A stretch of 64,000 nt of DNA from Ooceraea biroi. Lineage: Eukaryota > Arthropoda > Insecta > Hymenoptera > Formicidae. The DNA is taken from assembly GCF_003672135.1 (NCBI RefSeq), contig NC_039512.1, positions 714,874-778,873 on the forward strand, given 5' to 3'. Below the pieces are notes generated by a model, which saw only the letters and a list, made by a program, of their open reading frames with translations, made no database searches and was not told the DNA's origin. This document shows, piece after piece, positions 26,608 through 40,369 of this stretch. Each line of letters starts with the position of its first letter. Positions within the stretch are counted from its first letter, which is position 1. A program made the translations under genes and the position numbers.

Positions 26608-26617
<10 letters not shown>

Positions 26618-29600
26618 TATGTATTGGTGGATTATGTCTTCACTGTTCGCTGAATTCCGTTACAATGTGACTTGTGGTTGGTTAAGTTTCGTTGGTTTAT
26701 CAATGTTCGATGTTGACTGCTATTGTTGGTTGTTAGGTGTTTAGTGGTCATTCTGTGTTGGTGCTCACCCTCTCTACTGATTCTTCCTTGTATTCACCGC
26801 CCCAACAACGAGCACCCTGTCCATTTCCAGAACACGAATTCCTAAACTTGATGTTAGAAGTTACGATATCAAACTTGCCTGCCGTTATCTTCTCTACAGA
26901 GTGGCGGCCTTCGAGTTTCTTGATAGATAGGGGATGGTAAGATTTCCAGTAAATATACATTTTTACCACTAAGCATGCTGTTATTATTTATAAGATGGAT
27001 AGATGCCGTAAATTTGCATGATGACACTACGGTGAGTCATAGATTTGATCAATGCGATGCGTTTGAACACGCATTGATATTAATATCGTATTAATATAAC
27101 ATTAAAAACTTGTAAAACAATTTTACAGTACTTTATAAATTGATGGACAAAGTAGAAAACGTCCTACTTAAAAATTTAAATCAATTAAATTTGAATCGAT
27201 TTTAAATAAATGAATTACATATCACATATAAGTGAAAAACTAAATAAGAATTACCAGCGTATGGAAAATTCCACGTCCTCAAAATCCACGTCCTACTCAA
27301 AGCAACGTGCAGCTTAGGAATGACCAGCGTTTGATTAGAGAATAGTGCGTACCATCAGTCTTTCTTCTGGCATGCACATTTTCATGCACATATTTCTCAT
27401 CTCATCGAACGCGTTTTCAAGTTATTAAAGATCTTGAGCACCGCTGAGCGAAAATTCTTTTTTTGTCCTTTTACACTTCAATGCATACTTCGATAACAAG
27501 TTGCACTGTCTGGTCTATCCATCTGTTAAATGGTAATTTAGCGATAAGAGTACACCACGGAACAAACAAGTCGGCACGTTAACATCATATATAAATACCG
27601 CTATATGTAAATGAGTCGGTAATTATATTGACGTGTAAATATTGTCCTCTAAATATATTTTACATCTGCAACAGTAATTAAGCTGAGAGCCGGGTACACG
27701 TTCGGTTCATTCTTTTAATGAGCTCGGAAAACGGTAGCAAACACACACCGGTCCGATGGCGGGTTAATCTGTGGTTGAAACGCTTGAATTCTTAACGAGG
27801 ACAAGCCGGGAAGGGGTAGCAAAGAGAGAAACATACTTTTAAAACAATTACACGAGTAGACAGCATGAAATTGGATGCTCTAACGTGACTGCTAGATGCT
27901 CCACGTTTCTACATAATAATAATATGAATATAGCTTTGATAATACAGCTATAATTAATTAATCTCTGTATCTGAAGGAACTAAAAGTCCCCCGGAGAGGG
28001 AAACGATAGATGTGATATGACAAGAAATATTTATTACACTTCCCCCTCACATATTTTCTTCGAATTATGCGATCGATCGCGGCAAATTACGTTCCAAACT
28101 TCCAATTTCCCTCGGAACCGGTCGCTGGCACTTTATTCCATTTGATAGCGATGGCGAGACCGTGGCGAGCAAATGGCTTCTGACAACGACGTATGTGAGA
28201 GTGGAACGGAGCTAAGCCCGGAAGCATTTATTTGCCAGCGGGAGTTCCTCGTAGTTTTACAATGTGGTCGCGCGACGTTCCGCAAAGGCAGCTCGATTCC
28301 AGGCTCGCTCCGATAATATTAAAAAGTAATTGGATTGCGACCCTGGATGATAGTTGTTGCCGATTCGGTCGCGTAGGTACGGTCGTAGGAGAGGTGGTGG
28401 AATCGGCTGTCGACCATGGAAGAGGGATGAGGGAGAGAGAGATAGAGGGAGAGAGACGCACGCGGGCGCTCGCAGACTGGAATAATGGACAGTCGTTAAA
28501 TTTAATTGGCACATAATTATTGGGAGTCCACGCACCAAGCAGATCGCCGCGCGCCACCAATCGTCGCAATCCCATTGCTAGGGCTTTAATATCGAGGAAA
28601 TTCGCATGCAAAAGGAAGGGAGGGGTGTGACATCCCATTTCGTCCATGCGTATTTCGCCGTGGTAAAGCAAGCCCCGCTTCCGCTTGCGGTCTGTGCCGG
28701 CCTAACGAGTCTGGAATCGACCCTTCATCCGAAATCGCTTTCCACACGTCGCACATCATTTCCTTCCTTTTTATCCCTCCGGCCGCGCGTCGAAACGCTT
28801 GCCCATTTTTATTTCTCTCCGAGCGCACTGGCACGCGCGATCTCCCGCGACTTCGAACATTCTCGTGATCAGATTGAATTCTCGCAGAATGCAATTTGTC
28901 TTGGACGCTGCTCCTCGAACTGCGGCTGCGCGAGCTCGCCACTGGCGAGAGCGAATCTTGAATAAAACAATAGAGTATTGTGTGCGAACGGAGTGGTAAA
29001 ACAGTGACCGCGTTGTTGGAGGACGGCAGCGAAGATTGCGCATATCAAACGAGACCCGAAAATCGGAATGGATAAAAACATTCGATTCACTTTCGGTAAC
29101 GGGAATGATGGGGATCTCGAAAGGCAACTGGCCTTGCGCGTTCGCGAAACTCCGGCGGGGTGCTGGAGCTGGAGGAGGAGCCGTAATTAAAAGCCATAAA
29201 TGATGAGATCGCTCGGGCAAATTAATTTACGAATCAATTAGAGAAATTGCGTTTAGATATCGTCGCTATCGGTCGACGGCACAGCCGAGAGGCGTATGTA
29301 TAGTATATTCACACGTACAGCAGCAGGTCTTGTGGCTCCGCTATAGCATGGCTCGAAGGTAGAGTTAGGTAGCGATGTCTCATACGTTAGCTCGATATCA
29401 TCGCGCACCAATAAATAAGCCCGGCCGATATCATCTTTCATTTCGATAATTATTATTCGGCGCGGTGTTAATTAATTAAGGGCCGAGATCGACGGGGCAG
29501 ACTACCGGGGTGAGCCAGTCCCACGCCGGCGCCGCTTCATTTCGCGTCCCCGGAATAGAGCGCCGCGCCGTCCCGAATGGCAGGCAGGTAGACGGACCGC

Positions 29601-31250
29601 GCCGCGCGCATGCACCGCCGTGATCGCGCCAGGTGATAACTCCTCGAGCTCTCCGGCTAATTACCGGATGAAAGAGCTATCTGGCGACTGTCGTCAAAGC
29701 ACCGACGAGAGCCGGTAAATACACTATTGTGATATTTGAGCGCGTTCGCACGACTCCGCGCGCACAGCCCGCCGCTGTTTCGGGGTATCTAATTTTCATT
29801 CGACATTTTCTATTTCTCCCTCTCTCTCTTTCTCTCTTTCAACCCCGGCGCCCCCGTGAATATGAATATTGCGCCTGTGGCCGAAGAGCAACGACGGGGG
29901 ATGCGGACGGCGAATATTCAACGCGGATGCACACGCAACGCAACAAACGCTGGAAATGTTATTCTCTACCGCCAGTTTAAGCCTCCTCTGATTAAGCGTT
30001 CTCCGTTTAAGCGTGATTTCCTTCTCATTGGATCCGGTAAAAAGTGACGGACGATTCGTTGTGAAGGAATTGAGAATCAGACCGACACAACTTTTCGATT
30101 ATGAACGTTTAATGGAACATAATGGAATTTAGCCATTTGGATATTCAAATTAGCTGTTGCGTAAAATTCTTCTTATGGAGATACTCTCAAATTTCAAGTT
30201 TGGTCATATTTTTGTAACGTATTGTATTAGTTCCCGTGGATAACGAAACAGAGCAGAGCGGTGCCAATGGACGAAACGTTCAAATAATTCTGGGGAACCA
30301 TTTCCTTCCGACGTAAATTGTCTGAGATATCAGTCGTCCGGGTGAAACATGCGTGAGATTGGCGTAAGGCAAACTGTGCAGATCACGTAAGCCATGCTAT
30401 TCGGCCGGAAGCCAAGAGAACAAGAGAGAGCAGATAGAGGAAAACCTTTGTGATTCATTAATTTAATGCGTGACTTTTTGGGTCAGAATCGTATTCGGTT
30501 GAAACGCTGCCGGTATTGGCGACGGTGCCGGATGATGAGAAAAAAAATTTCTCTCCATTTTCCTCCCCCTTCGTTGCTTTGCGCGTTTGTACATGTGTAG
30601 TAAATGTTCGGTATCTCGTCCGATGGTAGAAGAAGAGAACGGGACTAGTCGCAAACAAATAAATAAAGGCGGTACCCACAGCGCTATAGCGTCCGACGCA
30701 GAAGTGCTGCTGAATATTTGATCGTTCTGCAGGGCGTTATGTTGACCGAGTGCCTGGTCATGGGGTTGCTCGGCCGCAGAGAGAATAGCGCTCTCCCCTT
30801 AACCCACTACGAAAAGTCCGACGAAGGGATATAGGGTTGAGGTTTTATTGCTGTATTGTGTAGGTGTCTTATAGAGAGAGAAAAAGGCGAATCCTTCTGT
30901 TCTCGCGGCCCTGCTTCCCTTGATAAAGCCGAATATTTCATACCGGAATAAAAGGCGCACACGGCGCCGTTATTACGTTCCAAGCGCTCCACGATCTCTT
31001 GCATCTCTTGATCCCGACCATCTCACGTCACGGCACGTAATTGCACGTCGTCACGTTTGATTCCTCGAAATAATGCCGTGCATCTTTTGAGAGTACCACG
31101 GGACGCGAAATGATGTGTGCGAGATCGAATCCGGCGATGCAAATAGGCCCGATAACGTGCACGACAGAAATTCAATAGTCGATAGATACGCGTGATGGAA
31201 TATCACCGATAAGGGCCAGGCTTCTGAGTGCATATGACAGAAAGGAAGCG
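26608..31250. other. No supported gene
   Basis: An AT-rich part (about 26950-28060) is followed by CpG-rich DNA. At 27270-27300 the motif CCACGTCCT occurs twice. A cluster of TAAT-type homeodomain cores lies at 29180-29260 and another at 29445-29665. AG- and CT-rich runs occur at about 28420-28460 and 29815-29840. Frames of 118-149 codons near 28228-29220 overlap on both strands without domains. Confidence 0.6.
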
Positions 31251-31251
31251 C

Positions 31252-31330
31252 AAGTTAGAGAGAGAGAGAAGAAAGAGAAAGAGGGAAGATATCCAACATT
31301 CGAGGAAAGAGACAAGAGGTGCACAAGAGA
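31252..31330. repeat. Purine-rich (GA/GAA) tract
   Basis: Nearly all-purine run on the + strand, mostly GAGA and GAAAGA. Such runs can bind GAGA-type factors or form triplex DNA. Confidence 0.8.
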
Positions 31331-31500
31331 GCAAGCAGTACGGCCGCGAAGAGCACGCGAGGCGCTGCTCTACTATTGAATTTAGCCGCATCGTGCCACG
31401 GATCCTCGCTCTCTCTCCCGGGATTTGATTTACGCATAAAATATTCACCTTGCCCGAGATTTCGTTAGAGTTTCGAAGTTCGGGATCGTGCTGCCACCAG

Positions 31501-31576
31501 CTGCTGCCGTTACTGCCATTGCTGCTACTACTACTACTACTGCTGCTGCTACTGCTACTGCTACTGCTGCTGCTAC

Positions 31577-31610
<34 letters not shown>

Positions 31611-31625
31611 GCTGCTGTTGCTGCG
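31501..31625. repeat. CTG/CTA trinucleotide repeat, about 125 bp
   Basis: CTG and CTA units alternate with few other interruptions (CCG, TTA, CCA, TTG). It gives poly-Leu and poly-Ala frames on + and poly-Ser on the minus strand (frame 31203-31661, 152 codons). No frame has supporting flanking domains, so coding is not claimed. Confidence 0.93.
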
Positions 31626-31699
31626 GCGCAAAGAGTGGTGAGGAGAAGAAAGAAGCGACAATGCAAGTTAGAAGAAGCAGGCAGCTAAGTATACGTAAG

Positions 31700-34540
31700 G
31701 AAAGGTCTGCGCAAGACAAAAGCAACGAAGCAGTAGCTATGATACTGGACTGTTGGTGGGCGAATCCGGCGGAGCAGTAGCGCTGGCGAGGTATCCTGGA
31801 CAGCGGTACCTGCCAGGAAAACTTTGCAGGATCAAACGAAAAAAGAGCAGCGAGTGGCGGCGGCGGCGGCGGAAGAGAAGGGCCAAGAGATCCCGTGGTT
31901 CCATCCTCTCGCCTCCCCCGTGCACTTCTCTTGGCTTTCTGCCGCTTTTCCCTCTTACCTTTTCCTTCCCATTCGCGAGTATTCTTTTTTGTTTTCGTTC
32001 TATCACCCCGGCCCGTCGTGAAATCTAATAAATCAAGAGACGGCGGGAACGGAAGTTTCCACCGGGCGATATTTGGGAGGAGTGCGCAAACCGAAGATAC
32101 CGGACTATGAGTTTAGAGCGTTTCTGATAACGAGTTTCCACCCCGCAGTCGCGCTTCTTCGTTTTCTCTCCCACTCTCCCCATTTTGCGGACGATATCGT
32201 CTATGTACAGGCGAATCGACGTGTCTGCCGAGCGTCGGTGTATTCGCACACGATGTCCCCGTGTTTCCCCTCTTTCCTCTCTTCTCCTCCTCCCCAATCC
32301 TCTTTCGTCTGGTCCTCGTTTGTGTATGTGTCTCTCAAGTCCGTATAGCCGCGCGCGCAGCGTTCACGCTCAAGCTCTTCTTCCTTCTGTACTCTCTCGG
32401 CGTCCTCGTGTCTCCATTGTGTCGCATCTTCACTTTCACCAGCATTAAGCCCGTCGAGAAATACATTCGGCGCGATTTCAGCTCGCCCCGCCGAGTTTTA
32501 GGGTGAAACGGCGAGGGGACAGCTCCCCGGTGGCGCTTGGGTATAGCGACGCAAAGAGGAAGATGTGTGCGCCGAGATACTTAGTGCAAGCCGTTACTTC
32601 GCCGGTGTACAGTCGGTGCAGCGAGTTGCATCTTTATTGCGATTCTGTACTGGGCTGCAAAATAATTGGACAGAAAAAATGTTTCAGACGAGATTTTATC
32701 GTAAGATATCCGAAAGATCATCCGAATAAAGAACGCAGATTTTGTTACATTGTTATGAAGAACTCGCCATTTCGATCGTATAGCGTTTGCAGTAGTGACG
32801 CACGTCTGAAACGCGTGGTTTATTTTTGCTGTGTGTGATTGTTATAAAAGTTGCCGGTGAATGTTGTTCGCCGATTCGATTGCATTTTTTACATATTTGC
32901 CGGCGAGTCGTGGAAAATGACAGCGCTTCGCCGCATTGTGCTTTACACCGCGCGCTTGGTAGGATAATTGTAAAATATTTCGTTTCACCCGACTGCGTTA
33001 TTTTCCGTGGCAGAATCCAGTTTTACGTAGAATTAGTTTGCTTTGTTCCGCTATTACTCTTTTTTTTGCGTAGGATCATATAAAAATATTTTTGCGCCCG
33101 CGGGACGCTGTTATTTCCATACCGCATAACTCGCGGCGGTGAATTTTGCGCATCCATCGCGTTATCGCTTGTTCAATGACGAGAATTTCGTGAAGATCTG
33201 TCTACCTTCGCAGCTGGACACGTGATGTCAAGAATATGTGTTCGAACCGTGCGTTTACTTAATATGAAAAGGAGATAAAAATTTAGAAATGCTTCGCTCT
33301 CGCGGGCCGTTACCTCGCGTTAAGCATTGCGCGCAGACTTCTGGAGCGGTCGCCGTCGACGCATCCTCGGACTCGCTCGTTGTCCCGCGGGGAAGTTTCA
33401 CCGGAAGTCTCGAGGATTTATCCGGCCCGCTACGTCTTCCGTCCGAGAACTTATCTGCCGCGCGGACGGCGTGAGCGACAGAGGCCGCGCACACACGTTG
33501 ACCGCAACGGGGTAATATCGTGCAACGGCGGGAGCCGTTAGTTTGCTCTATTGGTTCCGAAGGACTCACGGCTCGAGGCTCTTCTCTATTCCATTTATTC
33601 CGTATACATAATATATCGTGCCGCGAACAAGCACGCTGGCCCTTCTATCCCGCCTTTCGAATCGCCTATCGAGCTCTCGTAGGTATTCTTATTTTTTCGC
33701 TCGATTTAACGGAACGCGATAGGAAAGTCTCTCCTCTTTTCGGCGTGGCCGCAGGCTTCTTATGCTTAAACGCATCTAAGCGATTATCGATCTCCACGGG
33801 CGACGAGGAAAAGACAATTCTCATAGTCTCATTTAATATTCTTTTAAGGACGAACTCTCTTAATGAGAGAACGCGTATATGCTATACGTGTATTACATTT
33901 GTCAATCAAAAACTCTAAGCGTTTAATAATCCTGATTCTGCAGAAGCAATTAATGTTTGCAATGACAAGTTTATCTACATAAAAAATAAATACATAAATG
34001 ATAATTCGTCTATACGAGTTTTGTTTATCATAAATTATTAATTCTTCACTAGGAACATTTATGATATGTCTCTTTCTCTGCGTCTTAACTCTCAATTCAC
34101 AGTGTTGCAAGACATAGAACCAAGAAATTTATAGGTATATAAATTCAGGCTCCTTTCATGGGGAAGTTAGCAGCCATTCCTTGACCGGAAAGAACGAAGC
34201 GGAATGCGCGCCCCTTTTTCCGGTGATGGCGAGCATTTTGACAGACATAATACATGTTTGAGTTGCTGCTTGTAGCACGAGCATGAAAGAGAAATTACGG
34301 AGGAAGAGAGAGGAAGAGAGAAGAAGGAAAAGAGAGATCAAGAACGGAATTAAGTTCTGGAAATAATACCTTTGAAGAACAAAAACGCAATGAATTAAAA
34401 ATAATGAAATTAATCTGGATGAACATTATATTCTTGAAACTAAATAGTTAAGAGTACTCATGTAGTAAAAGGCAATCATAACTTTATAATTTTTTGTACT
34501 ATACTAATTTTATACACAAATAACTAATAATTAATATCAA
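31700..34540. other. No supported gene
   Basis: CpG-rich and pyrimidine-rich sequence to about 33560, with a GGC run near 31858-31872, then AT-rich from about 33830. Overlapping short frames show no domain. A GGAAGAGAG-rich purine tract lies at about 34290-34340. Confidence 0.6.
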
Positions 34541-34584
34541 ATAAAATATTAATTATAATCCAATAAACTTTCCATATGCCAGTA

Positions 34585-34657
34585 AATTGATATAATTAAC
34601 TTCAATATATTTATGACCAGTCTGGTCATAAATATATTGAAGTTAATTATATTAATT
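34585..34657. repeat. Near-perfect palindrome, 36-bp arms with 1 mismatch and a 1-nt centre
   Basis: Arms 34590-34620 and 34622-34652 are exactly complementary (31 bp) around a single T, with the centre reading ATGACCAG-T-CTGGTCAT. Beyond a mismatch (34589/34653) four more pairs extend the arms to 34585 and 34657. A 12-bp direct repeat ATATTAATTATA occurs at 34546-34557 and 34649-34660. It could be a foldback element, a template-switch duplication or an assembly artefact. Confidence 0.95.
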
Positions 34658-34659
34658 AT

Positions 34660-36590
34660 AAAGCTAATAATTTGTGTTTTGTATATTCCATAGTTTTTAT
34701 ATCTATAAAAAACAACTTTTATAGCGTAGTATGGTTTTTCTCTTATCACACTATTTCTTTCTCCCTCGTTTCTCTCAGAAAAAGGATACAGCAGAAAGAG
34801 GATTAACTTGATGAAACCCACGATGGGGACGGTGATAGCTGGGCTTTCCAGCGAGTGCTTCATATAGAATATTCCGATAATGCACGCGATGGAATATAAT
34901 TCCCGTCGCGGTGGTGGCGCGACAAAGTGCAAGAGCGCTTCGGTTTCGCGGGGGATGAAAATCACATTCAGCTTCGGTCGCGCGCGCGCGCGCGTCGGGA
35001 CACACGGGACACGAATTTAGGCGAATCTTCATGAATGGTCGGCGCCGCGCTATATCGCGCGGATACGGCGCGTAATTACTTTATACGTTTATGGCGGCGG
35101 CCCTTTCGTCGGCGGTGCCCCTTTTGTTGGTGCGCCATGTGATTTATCGCGGTAAACCTACCTACCCGCCGCCACTGCCATCGCCATCGTGCGCTCGCTC
35201 ACCCACCGCGGCGAGAATTTCCAAAGCTCGCGTGGCTCTCGCCCTAAACGCCGGATCGTTTACTACACCCGAATTTGTAACTAATTCAGGCACTTCCGCT
35301 CCCGACGTGTATTACCTGGTCGAGGTATTTCGCACGACAAGCGAAGCACATTCGTTTCTACCTTAGTTTATACATGCTTTTCTAACATAATATTAACATG
35401 CACGAAATAAAACTCGAGGAATTTGTAATTCCACAGTTTCACAGACGCTAGACTAGTACTGCTATTCTCGTACTTACTTCGTAAAACTTATAGCTTTTAG
35501 TGAAAAAGTACAGAAACGATTTATAGCTTTAAACATTCGAATGCGAAAGCTGATGTATTGAAAATTAGCTAATGCAGACGGAGAAGATTAACAAGCATGT
35601 AACTGAAAATGAAAAATAGAATTCTTATGGAGGTAAAGAAAGAGAGAGAAAGAAATCATATCGTAATCGATAGTTAGTATTTGCTGCCGAATACATTGCG
35701 GTCTTCGGAGAGAGTGTGCAACATTTTGTGATCTCTAATACTAGAATCGTGTTAATATTTGACAGGGATAATACGGCTTTACGAGCAGCGTAAATGCATC
35801 GCACGTGCGTCGAGAATTATCGGAAATACTGGATAGGATAGAAATCGATGGCACGACGATTTCGCGAGAGGGGCGGGAGGGGGAGGATTTGTGCGCAGCA
35901 TCATTTCGGTCATTGTTAGCGCTGCCTCGATCGCATTGACCGTTACAAAATACGAGTTGCAACGCGAACTGATATATCTCAATTGTGCATAATGCTGAAC
36001 CGAATTCTGATTTCGCAGCAACAATTACGTGTAACAGCGACGGTGAATTACCGGTTCGCGTTTTTGGCAAATGGAAAGCATTATGCATGATACTTCGCGC
36101 GAAACGACGTCTAAAGAGTCACGCGATAATTATCAGCCCTACGTCAGATTTATGTCCGGGCAATTTGAATATCAGAAAGAGTACAACGTACTATTCATAT
36201 ATTCGACACTTTTTATTTTCTCAGGCTGGAATTTCAAGCGACACCTTACACGAAACACCCTGTGTTAATGGTGAATACATCTGCATTAGAAAATACGACG
36301 TAGCATATTTTTACAATTTTTTTGATGGTTACAAAATATGCGTTTCACGCGAGCGGAATGATATATTGGCTCTCGCGAATAACATCGAAGTTTTTAACCA
36401 TTTAGCTCTCGTTTGTTAACCTCTGTTTTTTTTCATGCGTACTCGTTCGTTAAGTTTCACGAAAAAAATATGAATTTAGATTACGCGTTATCAAAAGGTA
36501 TTTTATCATCGTATTTTTAAAAAATTTTATAGCTCTCTTGGGTACATTTGAGTACTTTTTCAGGGCGAACTTTACGTGTCTACTGATTTG
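34660..36590. other. No supported gene
   Basis: The sequence holds a CGCGCG run near 34980-34995 and AT-rich parts. Acceptor-like sites with good pyrimidine tracts end at about 36224 (TTTTCTCAG) and 36563 (TTTTTCAG) on the + strand, but no donor or conserved frame makes an exon of them. Confidence 0.5.
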
Positions 36591-36599
36591 ATTTTGAGA

Positions 36600-39390
36600 A
36601 CAGTGCTGGGGAGATTATAGCTGGCCCCCTTTAATGGATGTCCTTTGAAGTAGGTAGAAATCGTTGGAAAAGAAAGGGAAAAGGTTTCTTTCGCTATCGT
36701 AATGGACGAGAGAACTTGGAGTTAGGACGACGTCGGCTGCCTTAGAGAAGCGTAGAGACACACAGACCCGGAGATTCTGTTCCAGAACCTTTGGATGTCC
36801 TTTCTCTGTTAGGTCCTGAATAGTTGCGGGAATAGCCCATGCTATTTCTAAATGGAAGTAGATTCCCTCAATTCTATCTTTCCGTCGGTCTAGTTGAATC
36901 TTTCGTGAACGTTCAACGAGTAGGGATCAAAAGCGCAACGTGTAGCTTTTGCTTTCTAGATGATAAATCCCTTTACACATACTACAAGATCCGTGAGATT
37001 CGTAGCTACCTAATACAATTGTTCTTTGTTTGAGAGAAACAATGAGATCCTGCAGCGTATTAATATAATATAATCTTCTATGTTTCACTAAATGTACAAG
37101 TACAATATATTTGAATAAATTACCTAATGAGATGGATGATATCCATATCTGAGGAAGTGTGTTATGTAAATTGTAATTTATCTCGTTCAAAATGTTACTG
37201 TAACAAATATGCAAATTGCATGCGGTCTACTCTTTTCATCTTGATCTCTCTGACGCAGGGCGTCAATTTGAAATTCTCTCTCTTCTACTAAGCACCTTGC
37301 TCTCCGAAGATGCCAAATATCTTCGTTGCTGGATAATTCTGTTTCCCAAGGGAAACCTCCCTACAGCATTAGGCTGCCGGTCATACCTTGGCTCGAGACG
37401 CGGAATGGGTTGCGTGGAGATGAGATCTCGGTAGCAGAAAGCAAGAGAGCGAGAACACAAGGGAAGAGATGCCGAGAACGAGAGACGGAGAGAGGGTGGA
37501 AAAGGGCAGGAGAGGGAATTTCGGGGAGATGCGGAGAAGTGGATGGGTACAGACCGGCCATGTAAAGCGGAATGAATCTCGCAGCCGCACGTGGCTTGGC
37601 CGCGATCCACGCTATCCCGACCACCGCTCGCGTTCTGCAAGCTTTTTATGTCAGGAATTTAAATTAGATACAACCACTCGCCCCATCCGCAGCCACTGAA
37701 ACTCGCGCCGCGCCTACCGAATCACCCCGGAGATACTCCGTTATTTCACGGCACTTTATTCGACGGCGCCACGGTTCGTCTTCGTGTTTAAAGAGAGCCC
37801 GGGAGTTTCCATCGCGGAAGTTATCTCCGTACGGACAATATCGGCATTATCGATGATGCAACGGTACTCCCTTCATGTGATGAAGGGAAGATGTGAAAAC
37901 CGTTGTCTACGTGTGTATATCTCCCGTTATGAAGAAATAATTAAAGCTTTGGTTGTTGAACAGGAATATTCTGCGTATAGTATTTATACATGCGTCTGTC
38001 TGCTACATAACATTTCTGGTACTGACATGAATATCCGCATTGCTGGTACGTATTCTATTAGCATAGTAGTGACAACAACGGTTGGATCGATACTCTTGTC
38101 AATGGCATAGAATATATATGCGGACTACTGGACACTTGCGTACATGCAGTTCTACTACGCAGAACGAGCAAAGATTTAAAGCGGACGTAATAAAATAGTT
38201 ACGCCGCTTGTTCGTGGCAGATTTATTATTAGCAGTAATCTACGCCCTAACGAGGCCAACAGAATTAACGTGCTAACGGCGAAGAAGTTAGTGCACATGA
38301 GAGAATCCTCACACGAGGGATATCGAAGGCGATTTGATTTCTTCGATGTACAATTTCCTACGACGACAAAATTAAATAGATCCCGCTACATATCCGAGTT
38401 TTGGGAGTCAATACGATTACGCGCAGCTGATTTAACGGGAGTATCAGAAAATTGAGAAGGCAGACAAGGCGGACAACGCAGTCGCGGCCTTTAACCAGAT
38501 CCGAATTTACACAGTAGCGAAGCTCTCTCTCGGTCAGTCCGCTCGCATCGGTCGTTTGGTGACCGTTCAGATTCCGCACGGTCGATACCGGTCGAATTCA
38601 ACATGGTGCGAGATATCGAAGGCACCCGTCGTGTAACGGGGAGGGTGAGGGTATAGGATAGGCAGAGGCGTGCCAAAATGTGATTGCGGCAACATTGCGT
38701 CACCGCCACTGGTCCCGAGGTATCTTTGGAGGCCCGTCGTTGGAGAGGACGAAGTAGGATTCTCCTCCTTTCGAAAGCGTCGTTAGAGGCCGCTGGCACA
38801 AGGCCAATCACATCGACTAGCTACTGTGTACGTTTCACCCCGAGCGTAGTGTGTGCAGTACCTTTCTCTCCGCACACTTCCATCCTCGGCCTTCGGCCTG
38901 ATCCGGCCTGGTCCGGCCAGCACGGAAGGAGCTTTGGGAATGGGTATTCTCGTTTCTTGTTTGCACCTTTATCGCCCGACTACCCATGCACCCTCTTCCT
39001 TCTGTGCAAATATCGATATGGTTATCGATACATACAGGAGTATGCTCGGGACAGTTTGCGTGCAATTCGCTTAGATATTATCGAATTCTAGTTAGGTTTC
39101 TTTTGATTTTGTTAAAAACACTGCTCTGATCTCGGGCATTAATCTGCTAAAGAGCAATTATCTCGAATAAGCGACGTGATTTTAATCGAACAATGACTTT
39201 GATGATCGTCTATGAGGTTGTTCAACTATTTATATGTGTAACGCTAATGATGTGTGAGGTGAATCATACATACTACACACATCATACATGAACGTTTCCC
39301 CCTGGGGTAAGCATGAGTATCTACTTCGTGTCGCAATTCGCGATATTTGCCACCTGTGATTCAGTTTCGTCGGAGGAAAGAGAGCGAGAG
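36600..39390. other. No supported gene
   Basis: Mixed sequence with a purine-rich run at about 37425-37540, and a short GGCCTTCGGCCTGATCCGGC-type repeat near 38886-38915. Frames are under 136 codons and show no domain. Confidence 0.6.
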
Positions 39391-39392
39391 GA

Positions 39393-39418
39393 AGAGAGAG
39401 AGAGAGAGAGAGAGAGAG
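39393..39418. repeat. (AG)13 microsatellite
   Basis: Thirteen uninterrupted AG units within a longer purine-rich run from about 39373. Confidence 0.95.
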
Positions 39419-40338
39419 GCGCGAAAGCGTCGAGTTCGAGCTACGAGGAGCCAAGGGTGCGAAGTAAGGGGGCAAAGTTACTTAGCATGCTAATTCCGCC
39501 GAGGAATGCTTAAACGCATTACACAGACTAATTACCGACATAATGAGCCGCAGCTAATCAATGAAAGAAACGCGTCGCACAATTACGAGTGGTACAATCC
39601 CGTCGAGCAGAAAACGTTCGGATAGAAATATACTGGCATGGATGACTAGGCAGAACACTGAACACGATAGCTCGCGCGCGCGGTAACGGGCTGCCGCTCA
39701 CGCCTTCACGCCGATGAGAGAATTATATCAAAGAGCGATTTCGATCATTGACATTCAATGGACGAGCGGGCGCATGAGATCCGGCGCGCGGCTGAGAAAA
39801 AGTTTAACGTATTAATTACGGGAAGTTCCAGCAGCTTTTCCTGCCTCACGGACCGCGTTTTCTCTTCTTCTTTTTTTTTCTCCTTCCTCCCCCTACCTTA
39901 GCTATCTCCTTCGTCTTTTTCGCCGACGAAGCGTATTGCATTACTTAATGCCGATGCCGGCACGGGCTGCCAGCTTTTAACGAGGTGAAACGTTTGACGC
40001 CTCGTAAAAGAAGCGCTCTACCCGGCTTTTTTTCAATTTCCTCGAGAAGCCTCGTGACATTTACGATGGTAAATTGTACCAAGAGAAAGAAGGAGGTAGA
40101 GGCAATGTGCACCTCGCTAAGTTTAAAAGCTAGAAGTCGGGCACTGAACCGCAAGTGCAGCAAAACGTTATCACCGACGTGGCTGTATCATTACCAGATG
40201 TCGCACTGCATAAATTTTCTCGACCTTTTGAGATATATATACTTTCTTAGCTGCCTCTATTTTAAACACGTAATTAATGAATCGTCCAAATAAAATTTAT
40301 CTCCTCATTAAAACAAACTTATTTTAATATCTTTAATA

Positions 40339-40361
40339 TCCTTATTTTCCTAAAATAAGGA
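40339..40361. repeat. Short palindrome, 10-bp arms
   Basis: TCCTTATTTT and AAAATAAGGA flank CCT in AT-rich DNA. Confidence 0.8.
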
Positions 40362-40369
40362 AATAAATA

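Noticed and set aside
31203..31661. 152-codon poly-Ser minus-strand frame
   Set aside because: Made almost wholly by the CTG/CTA repeat; flanks have no coding character.
36200..36600. Acceptor-like TTTTCTCAG and TTTTTCAG sites as possible exon starts
   Set aside because: No good donor or conserved reading frame follows within a usual exon length.
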